Made by a program: the position numbers and the translations under genes
Origin: Thermodesulfobacteriota bacterium
GTDB lineage: Bacteria; Desulfobacterota; Thermodesulfobacteria; Thermodesulfobacteriales; Thermodesulfobacteriaceae
Reading direction: 5' to 3'
DNA: 45,977 nt
NCBI GenBank assembly: GCA_030550555.1
Contig: JAUQPD010000044.1
Span: forward strand, 1-45,977
In this document: one piece after another, positions 17,741-25,713 of the stretch
Numbering within the stretch: the stretch's first letter is position 1
Layout: every line of letters starts with the position of its first letter
Notes under the pieces: model-generated
What the model saw: the letters and a program-made list of their open reading frames with translations, nothing else
The model's database searches: none
What the model was told of the DNA's origin: nothing

Positions 17741-19429
17741 ATGGGAAGAGGAAATTTCAAGAAAAAATTGCCACTCATTCTGCCGATAGCTGTCTTGGGT
17801 ACTGGTTTTGTTCTCACAGGGATTACTGGAAAGGTTGAGGCTAGGAAGGGACAGGTTCATGAATGGGAGCTTGTGGACAAGGAGACCTGTTTTGCTTGTC
17901 ATGGAGAAATAAAGGCCTTCAAGACAAGAGGAAAGCATCAGAATCTAAATTGTGGTGTCTGTCATTCTGAATTGGAGGCCCATCTTGGGAATCCTGTAAG
18001 GGTGAAGGCAAAAACTAAGATTGACCATGCGGTCTGTGGTCAGTGTCACAAAGATCAGTATGAGTCCTTTATTTCCTCTTACTACAAGAAGAATGTTTTA
18101 CAAGAGAAGTCAACACCTCAGGGAAGATCTCCTATTTTATTTGATAACATTATGAGGCCTCACGGCTTCACAAGAGAACATGCAGAACCAAGAAGCCATG
18201 TTTTTGCCTTGGTAGACCATCTTCGTGTAGATCGTGCTTATGGTGGAAGATTCAGGCCTATCACCTGGTATGCCCTCTTTGACGAGAAATTAGCTGCAAA
18301 AAGTGCCTGGGAGATACTTTATGACAAGGATCCAAAATCAAATGAACAGAAGATCTTTCCACCTTTCACTCCGAGGACCGCAGCGACTGCTGCTAATCCA
18401 GTCTGTCTCCATTGTAAGACTTCTGATCTTGTCCTTAAGTGGGCCTACATGGGTGACAAAAATCCAAAGGCTAAATGGGACAGAACTTCACCTGTTGTTG
18501 ATGTAGCAAGAGATACGAAACTCGGTTTTTCCTGCATACAGTGTCACGATCCGCATAGCACAGAGCCCAGAGTTATTCGAGATGCCCTTATAGAGGCGGT
18601 AGTTGATCGTAAAATGGGAACCTATCCCTATGATCCGGAGAAGAGCAGTAGAATAACTATGCAGAAGGTGACCTTCAGAGATTTCAGAGCAATTGGTATT
18701 CTTAACAAGCCTGATGCGGTTCTGATGTGTGCTCAATGCCACGTAGAATACAACTGCAATCCTGGTATAGACACCAAAACTGGTCAGCCCGTTACTATGG
18801 CTGACAGAAGAACCAACTGGTTCCCATGGGTAAATGTCTTTGATGCTCTTAAAGCCTTTGACTCCATTAATTTCAGAGACTTTAGACATGAAGTTACAGG
18901 AGCTCTCCTGCCCAAGATTCAACACCCCGAAGTCGAAGTCTTCTGGGGAAGCAAACATGAAAGAGCAGGACTCACCTGTGCTGACTGCCACATGCCTAAA
19001 GTCAAAGGTAAGGATGGAAAGGTTTACACTTTCCACGGTGCCAGAAGTCCCAGGTATTTGCCTGGAGGTTTCCAGGTCTGCACAAGGTGCCATACTGGAT
19101 GGACACCAGAAGATGCTCAAAACGTTGTCGATGGAATTAAGAACTATGTCCGTGGTAAAATGAGAAAGGCAGAATTTTGGATATCAAAACTTATTGATAC
19201 CTATCAACTTGCTCAGGCGGTTGGAGTTTCTGAAGATGTGTTGAAGAGAGCAAGAGATCTCCATGCTCAGGCTCATGTATACTGGGAGTGGTGGACAGCT
19301 GAAAACTCCGATGGATTCCATAATCCAGATCAAGCTATTGCCTCCCTCAATAAAGCTATTCAACTAGCAATTGATGGTGTAACCCAGTTAGAAAAGGCTA
19401 TTAGAGAGCGTCAGACCGCAAAGAAGTAA
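17741..19429 (+). CDS. Octaheme cytochrome c nitrite reductase (ammonia-forming, TvNiR/ONR type)
   Basis: This periplasmic enzyme takes nitrite to ammonium in a six-electron step; members of the family can also use hydroxylamine and sulfite. After a signal peptide (basic MGRGNFKKK, hydrophobic core, about 1-35) come eight heme motifs: CxxCH at residues 50, 71, 99, 265, 330, 413 and 447, and CLHCK at 222-226. The Lys-ligated heme 4 is the catalytic heme in both NrfA and octaheme nitrite reductases. Three hemes before it make this the octaheme type, not pentaheme NrfA. CAQCHVEYNC gives the catalytic Tyr337 and a Cys339 two residues on, as in the Tyr-Cys cross-linked TvNiR active site. QHPEVEVFWGSKHERAG precedes heme 7, as in NrfA. 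The length (562) fits. AGGAGGTGG precedes the ATG. Confidence 0.93.
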   Translation: MGRGNFKKKLPLILPIAVLGTGFVLTGITGKVEARKGQVHEWELVDKETCFACHGEIKAFKTRGKHQNLNCGVCHSELEAHLGNPVRVKAKTKIDHAVCGQCHKDQYESFISSYYKKNVLQEKSTPQGRSPILFDNIMRPHGFTREHAEPRSHVFALVDHLRVDRAYGGRFRPITWYALFDEKLAAKSAWEILYDKDPKSNEQKIFPPFTPRTAATAANPVCLHCKTSDLVLKWAYMGDKNPKAKWDRTSPVVDVARDTKLGFSCIQCHDPHSTEPRVIRDALIEAVVDRKMGTYPYDPEKSSRITMQKVTFRDFRAIGILNKPDAVLMCAQCHVEYNCNPGIDTKTGQPVTMADRRTNWFPWVNVFDALKAFDSINFRDFRHEVTGALLPKIQHPEVEVFWGSKHERAGLTCADCHMPKVKGKDGKVYTFHGARSPRYLPGGFQVCTRCHTGWTPEDAQNVVDGIKNYVRGKMRKAEFWISKLIDTYQLAQAVGVSEDVLKRARDLHAQAHVYWEWWTAENSDGFHNPDQAIASLNKAIQLAIDGVTQLEKAIRERQTAKK

Positions 19430-19436
19430 AATAAAC

Positions 19437-19464
19437 TTAGGGGGCGGTCTCGTCCGCCCCCTAA
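19437..19464. terminator. Bidirectional hairpin terminator between convergent cytochrome genes
   Basis: A perfect 11-base-pair stem (TTAGGGGGCGG / CCGCCCCCTAA) with a TCTCGT loop lies 8 bases after the nitrite reductase stop, before the convergent cytochrome gene. Flanking A/T-rich sequence on both sides suits termination in either direction. Confidence 0.85.
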
Positions 19465-19522
19465 ATATATCTTCTCTTCTTGCTCTACTAAGAAATTTTT
19501 AGACAGTATGTCGTTGATTCAG

Positions 19523-20485
19523 TTACTGCTGATGACAGCTCTGACAGTTGAAGTTTGCTGATTTCTTTTCACCATGGCAAACGAAGCAAGCCACATCTTT
19601 TGAGTGATCTGCAAAGCTGATAGTAGTAGTTCCTGCTTTCATTTTGAAGAGGCCAGGATGACAAGTCTGACATTCAAAGATTTGACTGTGTAATTGATGA
19701 GAAAATTTGGCAGGATAACCTGCCTTTGCAATGTTAATATCACTCATTTTGATTTTGTCTCTATTTTCCATATGGCATTTAAAACACATATTTTCTCCTT
19801 CATTAATACTCTTAGAAACGAGTTTTATTTCTTCGCCACTATGAACTACACCTCTATGGCAAATCACACAGTTTATTCCCGCTTTTATATGAATACTATG
19901 TTTGGGATTTACTTCGTAATTATCCTTTACCTGATCACTCATTATATCAATCATATTTTTTACTTTTAGATACTCTGGATTTTTAATTTTATCAAGGGTT
20001 CTAAAGCTAAGCCCTGCAAGTGTAATTACTCTCTCTTTTCTGAATTTTTCATTATATTCAGTGCTATGACAAAATAGACAGCTGTCCATAGAATATACTT
20101 TCGCCTGTAAAGTGGGATCTTTGTGGATCTGATCTAGTTTTTGAATCATATGATCTTTACCCCTGAACACAAAGCTGTAAACATCGCCAAGGCCCTTTAT
20201 CTTTGCCTTAAGGTATGAAAAAATTCCTGGTCCCGAGTGACAATCAAGACAGCTGATATTATGTTTTGCATGGATATTGAGACTCCAGGTGTGGACTTCA
20301 CCTAGAGGACCTGGGGTTTTTGCATTGTGACATCTGGCACAAAACTGGGGCTTACTCGTGTAATGCATTGCTTGAACGTTCAAAAAAACAAAACCCGCAA
20401 CAATCCCAGTTCCGATGGCTAGACTAAGGAGTGGCCTTTCTCGAAGAAACTTAAAAGTTGCTGAACTCTTGCCTTTCTTTTCCAT
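19523..20485 (-). CDS. Membrane-anchored octaheme cytochrome: NapC/NirT-like N-terminus plus tetraheme C-terminus
   Basis: This is probably a quinol dehydrogenase feeding electrons to periplasmic reductases. The 320 residues have one N-terminal membrane helix (about 17-37) followed by eight CxxCH motifs at 49, 79, 136, 206, 234, 272, 300 and 314. The first four, with HAKHNISCLDCHSGPG and IHIKAGINCVICHRG, look like a NapC/NrfH tetraheme module. The last four are tightly packed (FSHQLHSQIFECQTCHPGLF, DVACFVCHG, NCQSCHQQ) and resemble class III/c7 repeats. Such a two-module arrangement is larger than NrfH or NapC (about 150-200 residues). It is convergent with the nitrite reductase and divergent from the nap genes. 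GGAGGGGGGC is its ribosome site. Confidence 0.82.
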   Translation of the reverse strand: MEKKGKSSATFKFLRERPLLSLAIGTGIVAGFVFLNVQAMHYTSKPQFCARCHNAKTPGPLGEVHTWSLNIHAKHNISCLDCHSGPGIFSYLKAKIKGLGDVYSFVFRGKDHMIQKLDQIHKDPTLQAKVYSMDSCLFCHSTEYNEKFRKERVITLAGLSFRTLDKIKNPEYLKVKNMIDIMSDQVKDNYEVNPKHSIHIKAGINCVICHRGVVHSGEEIKLVSKSINEGENMCFKCHMENRDKIKMSDINIAKAGYPAKFSHQLHSQIFECQTCHPGLFKMKAGTTTISFADHSKDVACFVCHGEKKSANFNCQSCHQQ

Positions 20486-20655
20486 AGCCCCCCTCCGTCA
20501 ATATTGAGATTACTTTTGTTACTATTTAATTTGGAGCTCTTAATGGCTAATTTATTTCAACCCTTAGGCATTGCAAGATACTTAAAATGTTAATTTCGTA
20601 TTAAATTCGAGCCCTAGGCCTTAAGTTCAAATAGGCTTACATTTTTAATGAAAAA

Positions 20656-20671
20656 TTAACTAAAAATTAAT
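20656..20671 (+). repeat. 11-bp-phased TTAAC/TTAAT pair, second candidate operator
   Basis: TTAAC (20656-20660) and TTAAT (20667-20671) repeat with an exact 11-base period, immediately upstream of a -35-like hexamer for the nap-side genes. A further pair TTAAT/TTAAA, also 11 bases apart, starts at 20590 and 20601. The region is very AT-rich, so chance similarity is possible. Confidence 0.35.
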
Positions 20672-20682
20672 TCATTGTTGCC

Positions 20683-20710
20683 TTTACTTCTTTTACCGAT
20701 TCTCTAAAAT
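20683..20710 (+). promoter_or_regulatory. Candidate promoter for the monoheme/NapA genes
   Basis: TTTACT (20683-20688) and TAAAAT (20705-20710) have a 16-base spacer and lie about 37 bases before the ATG at 20747. The weak -35 next to phased repeats would suit activator-dependent transcription (inference). Confidence 0.45.
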
Positions 20711-20746
20711 CCCTTTAATGAAGAAAAAACAGTAGGAGGTTTGGAC

Positions 20747-20998
20747 ATGAGACGTCATTTTGTATTCCTTGTTATCTTAGGTTTACTTATTATGACAGGT
20801 GAGGGGTATGCGGTTGAGAGTTGTTTGAAATGTCATGGAACTAAGGAGAAACTCAGTGGACTTATTAAAAAGGCACCTGCCAAAACTGGAGATGAGCTTG
20901 TAACTTTTCTGCGGACGAAATCTCCCAAGAAGGCTCTTCACAACGGAGTTACGGATGACCAGATACGTCAAGCCTTTTCTGAATTGGGCAAGAAATAA
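20747..20998 (+). CDS. Small periplasmic monoheme c-type cytochrome
   Basis: The 83-residue product begins with a signal peptide (MRRHFVFLVILGLLIMTGEG, cleavage near YA-V) and has one heme motif, CLKCH at residues 26-30. The rest is a short helical domain with ELVTFLRTKSPKKALHNGVT and DDQIRQAFSELGK. A His in ALHNGV could be the second axial ligand, since no Met follows the heme motif. I do not recognise a named family. AGGAGGT at 20734-20740 points to ATG 20747 rather than the in-frame TTG at 20741. First in the operon leading to NapA, it may replace the missing NapB as electron donor (inference). Confidence 0.75.
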   Translation: MRRHFVFLVILGLLIMTGEGYAVESCLKCHGTKEKLSGLIKKAPAKTGDELVTFLRTKSPKKALHNGVTDDQIRQAFSELGKK

Positions 20999-21015
20999 AC
21001 ATTTGGGGGTTTGTA

Positions 21016-21522
21016 ATGAGAAAAATAGTTTTTTTGGCAGGACTGTCAGTTGCTAGTTTTCTCTTTTCTGTAGCATTAAAGAAGGATGTAAGTGCTCATA
21101 GAAATAGTGCTATGGGGCTCGAATGTGCGAGCTGTCATATTGAGGGGCCTCAGGCAAAATTGGTTATCAGGGGAGTTCCTGCCCAATTTCAACCTGGTAA
21201 GACCTATGAAGTTACCGTAGAGGTAATCTCCAAACTTCGCAGTAAAAGTGATTCTAGAGGAGGCTTTGCGGTTCAAGCGAGTGCAGGAGAATTGAAGGTA
21301 AAAGATACTAAGAGAACCCAACTTATAAATGGATATATAACCCACACCATCGAAGGAAATAGTGTGCGCAAGTGGAGTTTTCTCTGGACTGCTCCTAAAG
21401 ACGTAGAAGAAGTGACAATTATGGCCATGGGGGTGGCTTCTGATGGGGATTATTCTCCCTACGGAGATGCTGTTGCGGTCGAAGCGGTTACCACCGTTAG
21501 AGCTAAACCTAAAAAGAAATAA
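21016..21522 (+). CDS. Reeler-like domain protein with one heme c motif
   Basis: The 168-residue exported protein has a signal peptide (about 1-27, ending VSA), then GLECASCHIEG with one CxxCH at 37-41. A beta-sandwich-like domain follows: FQPGKTYEVTVEVISKLR, SRGGFAVQASAGELKV, YITHTIEGNS, VRKWSFLWTAPKDVEEVTIM and a DGDYSPYGD segment near the end. This pattern resembles the Reeler-type domain found in some bacterial surface and cytochrome-associated proteins. It ends in a lysine-rich tail (RAKPKKK). It sits 17 bases after the monoheme gene and 26 bases before napA, so the three are very likely one transcript. Its role in nitrate reduction is unknown: electron transfer or docking are both possible. 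Confidence 0.65.
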   Translation: MRKIVFLAGLSVASFLFSVALKKDVSAHRNSAMGLECASCHIEGPQAKLVIRGVPAQFQPGKTYEVTVEVISKLRSKSDSRGGFAVQASAGELKVKDTKRTQLINGYITHTIEGNSVRKWSFLWTAPKDVEEVTIMAMGVASDGDYSPYGDAVAVEAVTTVRAKPKKK

Positions 21523-21548
21523 ACCCAGCAAAGCTGGAGGTGATTGTC

Positions 21549-24500
21549 ATGGACATGAACAGAAGAGACTTTTTGAAAATGAGTGCAATTTTGTCTGCAA
21601 CTATTGCTGCGGGATTTGCCAAACCTGAGGAGATCTTTTCAGCTAATGTAAAGACTTTTCCTGCTGGTCCCTGCAGATACTGTGCTATTGGATGCACAAT
21701 GCTTGCTGAATGTGAAGTGGATGCCAAGGGAAATCCTGTGAAAATACTGGCAATAAAGGGAGATCCTAAGAGTCCAGTAAATAGAGGGGTGCTCTGTACA
21801 AAGGGATTTTACCTACATCATGCCTTGGGCTACAAGGATAGACCAAGTGGAGCACTTATTCGTAAGGAGTGGATTAATCCTGCAACTGGAAAACCAGATC
21901 TTGAAAATTCTCCCAGAGTAAGAGAAGGAAAGACTACAAAGGATCCAAGGGCGTTAAAACCGTCAGAGCAGGACTTAAAAGAAAATTTTGTGGCTATTCC
22001 ATGGGAAGAAGCTATAGAGTTTATTGTCAAGGCCTGTATAAAGGCCTATCGGGAACATGGAAAGCATAGTATTGCATACTATGGAAGCGGTCAGGCAGGA
22101 ACTGAGGAATCCCACCTTATGAATATTCTTTTCAAAGCAGGCTTTCAGAATAACGCTATTGAGGGTCAACCTCGAACCTGTATGGTATCTGCTGTCGTTG
22201 GATACCTCTACACTGTGGGTAAGGATGAACCCTGGGGTTGCCTTGATGACATTGATGTTCCAGATCCTGATTTCAAGAAACATGCAGATACCTTCTTTTT
22301 GATTGGATCTAATACCGCTGAAGCTCACCCAATAATTTTTAATCGAATTGCAGCGTTAAAGGCTAAAAATCCGAATGTCAAGGTGATTCTTGCAGATCCG
22401 AGGAAGACAAGATCAGGTACCATTGCGGACCTCTGGTTACCCATCTCATCAGGAAGAGATTTGCTACTACTCAATTCAATGGCCTATGTAATTGCCTTTG
22501 AATTAGATAATGCAAAGTATGATGTTGAAAAAGGCACTGTAACCGCAAATTGGAAATATCTCGATAAAAAATTTATTGAAAGGCATGTATCATTTGGTAT
22601 CCACAAGGACGTGAAGAAAGTCTGGGTTAAGACCAATTATGGTGGAGTTAGAGGGGAGGCCTGGGATATTTCATATACCGCTCCTCCGCTTCCTGGACAC
22701 TCCTCTGTGGTCTATCCTGATCCCAAGAAGAAATATGCCTCCGAAGAGGAGATTAGGAAAGACCTTTATAAGGGATTTGCTCTTTTCTTGCGTTTTCTTG
22801 AGGATTACAAGCCAGAATTGATAAGTGATGCCCTCTTTGAGGGAGAAAGCCCTCTTATTTATGATCAAAAGACTAAGACTTGGAAAAAGATTTCCGGACC
22901 AGAAGCCATAAGGCTTGCTGCTAAATGGTTTGCCGAGGGATATACTGTTACTTGTTGGACAATGGGAGTTAATCAGAAGGTGCAGGGAACATGGGTTAAC
23001 GCCTCTCTTCATATGCTTCATTTTATTACAGGGAAGGCAGGAAAACCCGGTAGACTCTCCTTCAGTTTTACAGGCCAACCCAACGCCTGTGGTGGAATTA
23101 GAGCTCCTGGTGCGCTTTGTCACGCCCTCCCATACGGAAGAGTAGTGACAAATCCTGTGCATCGGGCTGAGATTGAAGCAATCTGGAGAAGAGGGGTTGA
23201 AAGTTATCTCAGAAAGAAAGGCCTAAGCGAGGCAGAGGCAAAGAGAGAAGCTGAGAAAATTAAGATCCATCCACTGCCAGGTCCCCATATGGTTGAAATG
23301 TTCAGACGACTCGGCTCGGGACAGATAAAAATCCTTTTTAATTCTACAGTAAACCCCGGTCAAAGTAATCCCTATGCCTGGGTCTCTAGACAGGCGATGG
23401 GGCAGGCAATTAAGGGAACACCCTGGCCTCTTGTTATAACTTTTGAGTCATTTCCATCTGCAACAACTCAAGTTTCCGACATCGTTCTCTCTGCATCCTC
23501 TTGGAGTGAAAAGGAATATCTATATGGTAATCTTGAGAGAAGATACCAACTTATAAAACATTTAATTCCTCCACACAAGGACTCTATTCCAGACCACACT
23601 CTCACTGCGATTATTGCACGCAGGTTGGAAGAAGAGGGAATTGTTCCTAAGGGTTTGGTATCGAGATTTTGGCCTGAAGAATTTGATGGTCAAGATTGGT
23701 TAAAAAAGACTCTAACAGCCTGTAAAACAAAAGATTGGAATACAAAATTCACCGCAAAGGTTTGGGATGATATTCTTCAATGTGTCCGTGGAACTGCCTA
23801 TGACTTCACTGGTATGAGAAGGTCTCTCCTTCATGAGAGGAACTGGGGATTTCGTCAACCTATGCCTGAGGATTACCATACTAACCCCGACGTCAGAAAA
23901 CGTTATGAAAAGTATGAATCCAGAATTCAGTATGCCTACCCTTATGATCCAATGGTTGAAAAGAGATTTGAAACTGCTGTTGCCAATCTTAAGAAGTGGA
24001 ATCCCGTGTATGGAAGTTGGATCGAGAAACAGATAAGAGAAGAGATGAAAGATAGTGATTATCATCATAAGGAGAGTCTCCCTGCTGGATGGTTTCTTTT
24101 CTTCTACTCTTCTAATGCCTGGCTCCACGGGATGGTGGATGATCCTACAAGACCAGGAGCCAAACTTCCCGTGATTGACGGTAGAGCAATAGCTTGGGCT
24201 AATCCATGGTGGGCTTGCAAACTAGAAGGAAACAAATTTGTAAAGTACAGGACCGTCGAGATAATAGAAAGAGTATTTAATCCCAAAAAGGTGGATGAAA
24301 ATAGTGCCTTACCTTTTGATATCAGAGCAAGGTACACGGTAAATGTTCCTGGAGATCCTGATAAAGATCTCAATGCCCTTAAGCTTATTGCCCTCAGCCC
24401 TGCAGAGTTTCCAGGCCTGAGATGTGCCTATCGCAGAGCAGATGGAACAGAAATCGTGATCTATGATACTAGAGAATTTCCTTACGGTGCCTGCACGGGA

Positions 24501-24884
24501 AGAGTTCTTGAACACTGGCATACTGCCACAATGACTGGAAGGGTTCCACAGCTTGCAAGAGCAGTTCCTGGAGCATATGTAGAGATAAATGAAGAGCTTG
24601 CAAGAAAGCTACGTGTGAAAACTGGAGATATCGTGGTCGTTGAGAGTCGAAGAGGGAAGATAGAACTCCCAGTTAAGGTGCTTAATGTCACCCAGGCAAC
24701 AGGAGGTCCAAGAAAAGACTACATTTTTATCCCCTGGTTTGACGAACTCAAGCTAATCAATATGATCATGCCAGATTTCTTTGATCCCTTTAGTTTCCAA
24801 CCTGACTACAAATTATTTGCGGTTAAGATCTACAAAGGAAGAACGAAGACCAGACAAGCAGAGCCAGGACGGGTTGTAGCCTAA
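21549..24884 (+). CDS. napA: NapA-like periplasmic molybdopterin nitrate reductase, oversized
   Basis: This is the catalytic subunit reducing nitrate to nitrite with a Mo-bis-MGD cofactor. A Tat signal (NRRDFLKM, residues 4-11) leads into 4Fe-4S ligands C42, C45, C49 and C83, with the conserved Lys85 after the last. The Mo-ligand Cys211 sits in GQPRTCMVSAVVGYL, followed by DEPWGCLDDID and FLIGSNTAEAHPIIFNRI, all NapA-like. The C-terminal domain has VLEHWHTATMTGRVPQLARA and FIPWFDELKLINMI, again NapA-type. At 1111 residues it is about 280 longer than usual NapA, with extra blocks roughly around 100-150, 330-450 and 760-930. ATG 21549 has GGAGGT seven bases upstream; GTG 21540 is too close to it. 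No napB is adjacent. A relative with another substrate cannot be excluded. Confidence 0.87.
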   Translation: MDMNRRDFLKMSAILSATIAAGFAKPEEIFSANVKTFPAGPCRYCAIGCTMLAECEVDAKGNPVKILAIKGDPKSPVNRGVLCTKGFYLHHALGYKDRPSGALIRKEWINPATGKPDLENSPRVREGKTTKDPRALKPSEQDLKENFVAIPWEEAIEFIVKACIKAYREHGKHSIAYYGSGQAGTEESHLMNILFKAGFQNNAIEGQPRTCMVSAVVGYLYTVGKDEPWGCLDDIDVPDPDFKKHADTFFLIGSNTAEAHPIIFNRIAALKAKNPNVKVILADPRKTRSGTIADLWLPISSGRDLLLLNSMAYVIAFELDNAKYDVEKGTVTANWKYLDKKFIERHVSFGIHKDVKKVWVKTNYGGVRGEAWDISYTAPPLPGHSSVVYPDPKKKYASEEEIRKDLYKGFALFLRFLEDYKPELISDALFEGESPLIYDQKTKTWKKISGPEAIRLAAKWFAEGYTVTCWTMGVNQKVQGTWVNASLHMLHFITGKAGKPGRLSFSFTGQPNACGGIRAPGALCHALPYGRVVTNPVHRAEIEAIWRRGVESYLRKKGLSEAEAKREAEKIKIHPLPGPHMVEMFRRLGSGQIKILFNSTVNPGQSNPYAWVSRQAMGQAIKGTPWPLVITFESFPSATTQVSDIVLSASSWSEKEYLYGNLERRYQLIKHLIPPHKDSIPDHTLTAIIARRLEEEGIVPKGLVSRFWPEEFDGQDWLKKTLTACKTKDWNTKFTAKVWDDILQCVRGTAYDFTGMRRSLLHERNWGFRQPMPEDYHTNPDVRKRYEKYESRIQYAYPYDPMVEKRFETAVANLKKWNPVYGSWIEKQIREEMKDSDYHHKESLPAGWFLFFYSSNAWLHGMVDDPTRPGAKLPVIDGRAIAWANPWWACKLEGNKFVKYRTVEIIERVFNPKKVDENSALPFDIRARYTVNVPGDPDKDLNALKLIALSPAEFPGLRCAYRRADGTEIVIYDTREFPYGACTGRVLEHWHTATMTGRVPQLARAVPGAYVEINEELARKLRVKTGDIVVVESRRGKIELPVKVLNVTQATGGPRKDYIFIPWFDELKLINMIMPDFFDPFSFQPDYKLFAVKIYKGRTKTRQAEPGRVVA

Positions 24885-24905
24885 TTTAGTTCATGAAAAT
24901 CTAGA

Positions 24906-24928
24906 GGGGGGCCTAAGCCCCCCTTTTT
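24906..24928 (+). terminator. Intrinsic terminator between napA and napG
   Basis: GGGGGGC (24906-24912), loop CTAA, GCCCCCC (24917-24923) and then TTTTT form a textbook Rho-independent terminator 22 bases after the napA stop. The following napG starts 24 bases later, so napGHD need read-through, processing or their own promoter. Confidence 0.85.
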
Positions 24929-24951
24929 AAATCATTGAAGATTCTTAACCT

Positions 24952-25713
24952 ATGGATAGAAGAGATTTTCTAAAAATTTTGGGTTTCGGCGCCTTAGTTG
25001 TTGGATTTTCAAAGATGTTGCCCCAATTAAGTTATAGTCTAGCTCTGAGAAAGAGTGAGAATTTTGAACCACCTATTCCTCATATCCCTATTGGAGGGAT
25101 CATCAGACCACCAGGAGCTCTACCAGAGAAGGAGTTTCGTGCTAAGTGCATAAGTTGTGGTGTATGTGTCAATATATGTCATGTAATGAAGTATGATGCA
25201 ATAGCGGTTTGGGGATTGGGAAGTCTGAGAGATTTTGGGACCCCTTACATTAAAGATATGCGAGATTTTCCCTGTGGGCTTTGTATGGAGTGTCCTAAAC
25301 ATTGTCCTACCGGTGCCTTAAAAGAGGTCCCTAAGGAGAAGGTCTCCATGGGGCAAGCCTTGATAGACTTCAGTCTCTGTTTCGGCTGGAATGGTGATGT
25401 GTGTCTTAGCTGTAGTAAGGCCTGTCCATTGGGTGCCTTTGTTTTTGAATTTTATAATAGTGAATGGGGAAATCAGCCGTATATAAATGATAATTGTGTT
25501 GGATGTGGACTTTGTGTAAAATATTGTCCACTTGGTGGTTCAGCTGTTAAAGTTATAACAAAAAAAACATATGAAAAAGTAAAGGAAGAATACATTAATG
25601 AGTTTCAAAAACTGTTAAAAATGAATATGGAAGAAAGATATTTACTTGTATATAATGAAAATTTGCCTAAGATTCTTTCTCGTGGGAGAATCGTAGAAAG
25701 AGAGTATAGATGA
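24952..25713 (+). CDS. napG: NapG-type ferredoxin subunit
   Basis: NapG passes electrons from NapH-bound quinol toward the periplasmic nitrate reductase. A Tat-type start (MDRRDFLKILGFGALVVGF) is followed by four cysteine clusters for 4Fe-4S centres: KCISCGVCVNICHV, FPCGLCMECPKHCP, a wide one with CFGWNGDVCLSCSKACP, and NCVGCGLCVKYCPLGG. The 253 residues are normal for NapG. The C-terminal 60 residues are lysine-rich and coded by AT-rich sequence. The gene follows a terminator and has only a weak ribosome site. Its stop overlaps the napH start (ATGA). Confidence 0.88.
   Translation: MDRRDFLKILGFGALVVGFSKMLPQLSYSLALRKSENFEPPIPHIPIGGIIRPPGALPEKEFRAKCISCGVCVNICHVMKYDAIAVWGLGSLRDFGTPYIKDMRDFPCGLCMECPKHCPTGALKEVPKEKVSMGQALIDFSLCFGWNGDVCLSCSKACPLGAFVFEFYNSEWGNQPYINDNCVGCGLCVKYCPLGGSAVKVITKKTYEKVKEEYINEFQKLLKMNMEERYLLVYNENLPKILSRGRIVEREYR

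Noticed and set aside
18488-19120. A 210-codon minus-strand open frame within the octaheme nitrite reductase gene
   Set aside because: It lies entirely opposite a gene with eight heme motifs and shows no domain, ribosome site or family character.
20600-20640. CCTAGG-centred palindrome in the divergent cytochrome promoter region
   Set aside because: Symmetry extends only six bases, which is expected by chance.
22671-23162. 163-codon minus-strand frame inside napA
   Set aside because: It has no domain or start site support and is antisense to well-conserved NapA sequence.
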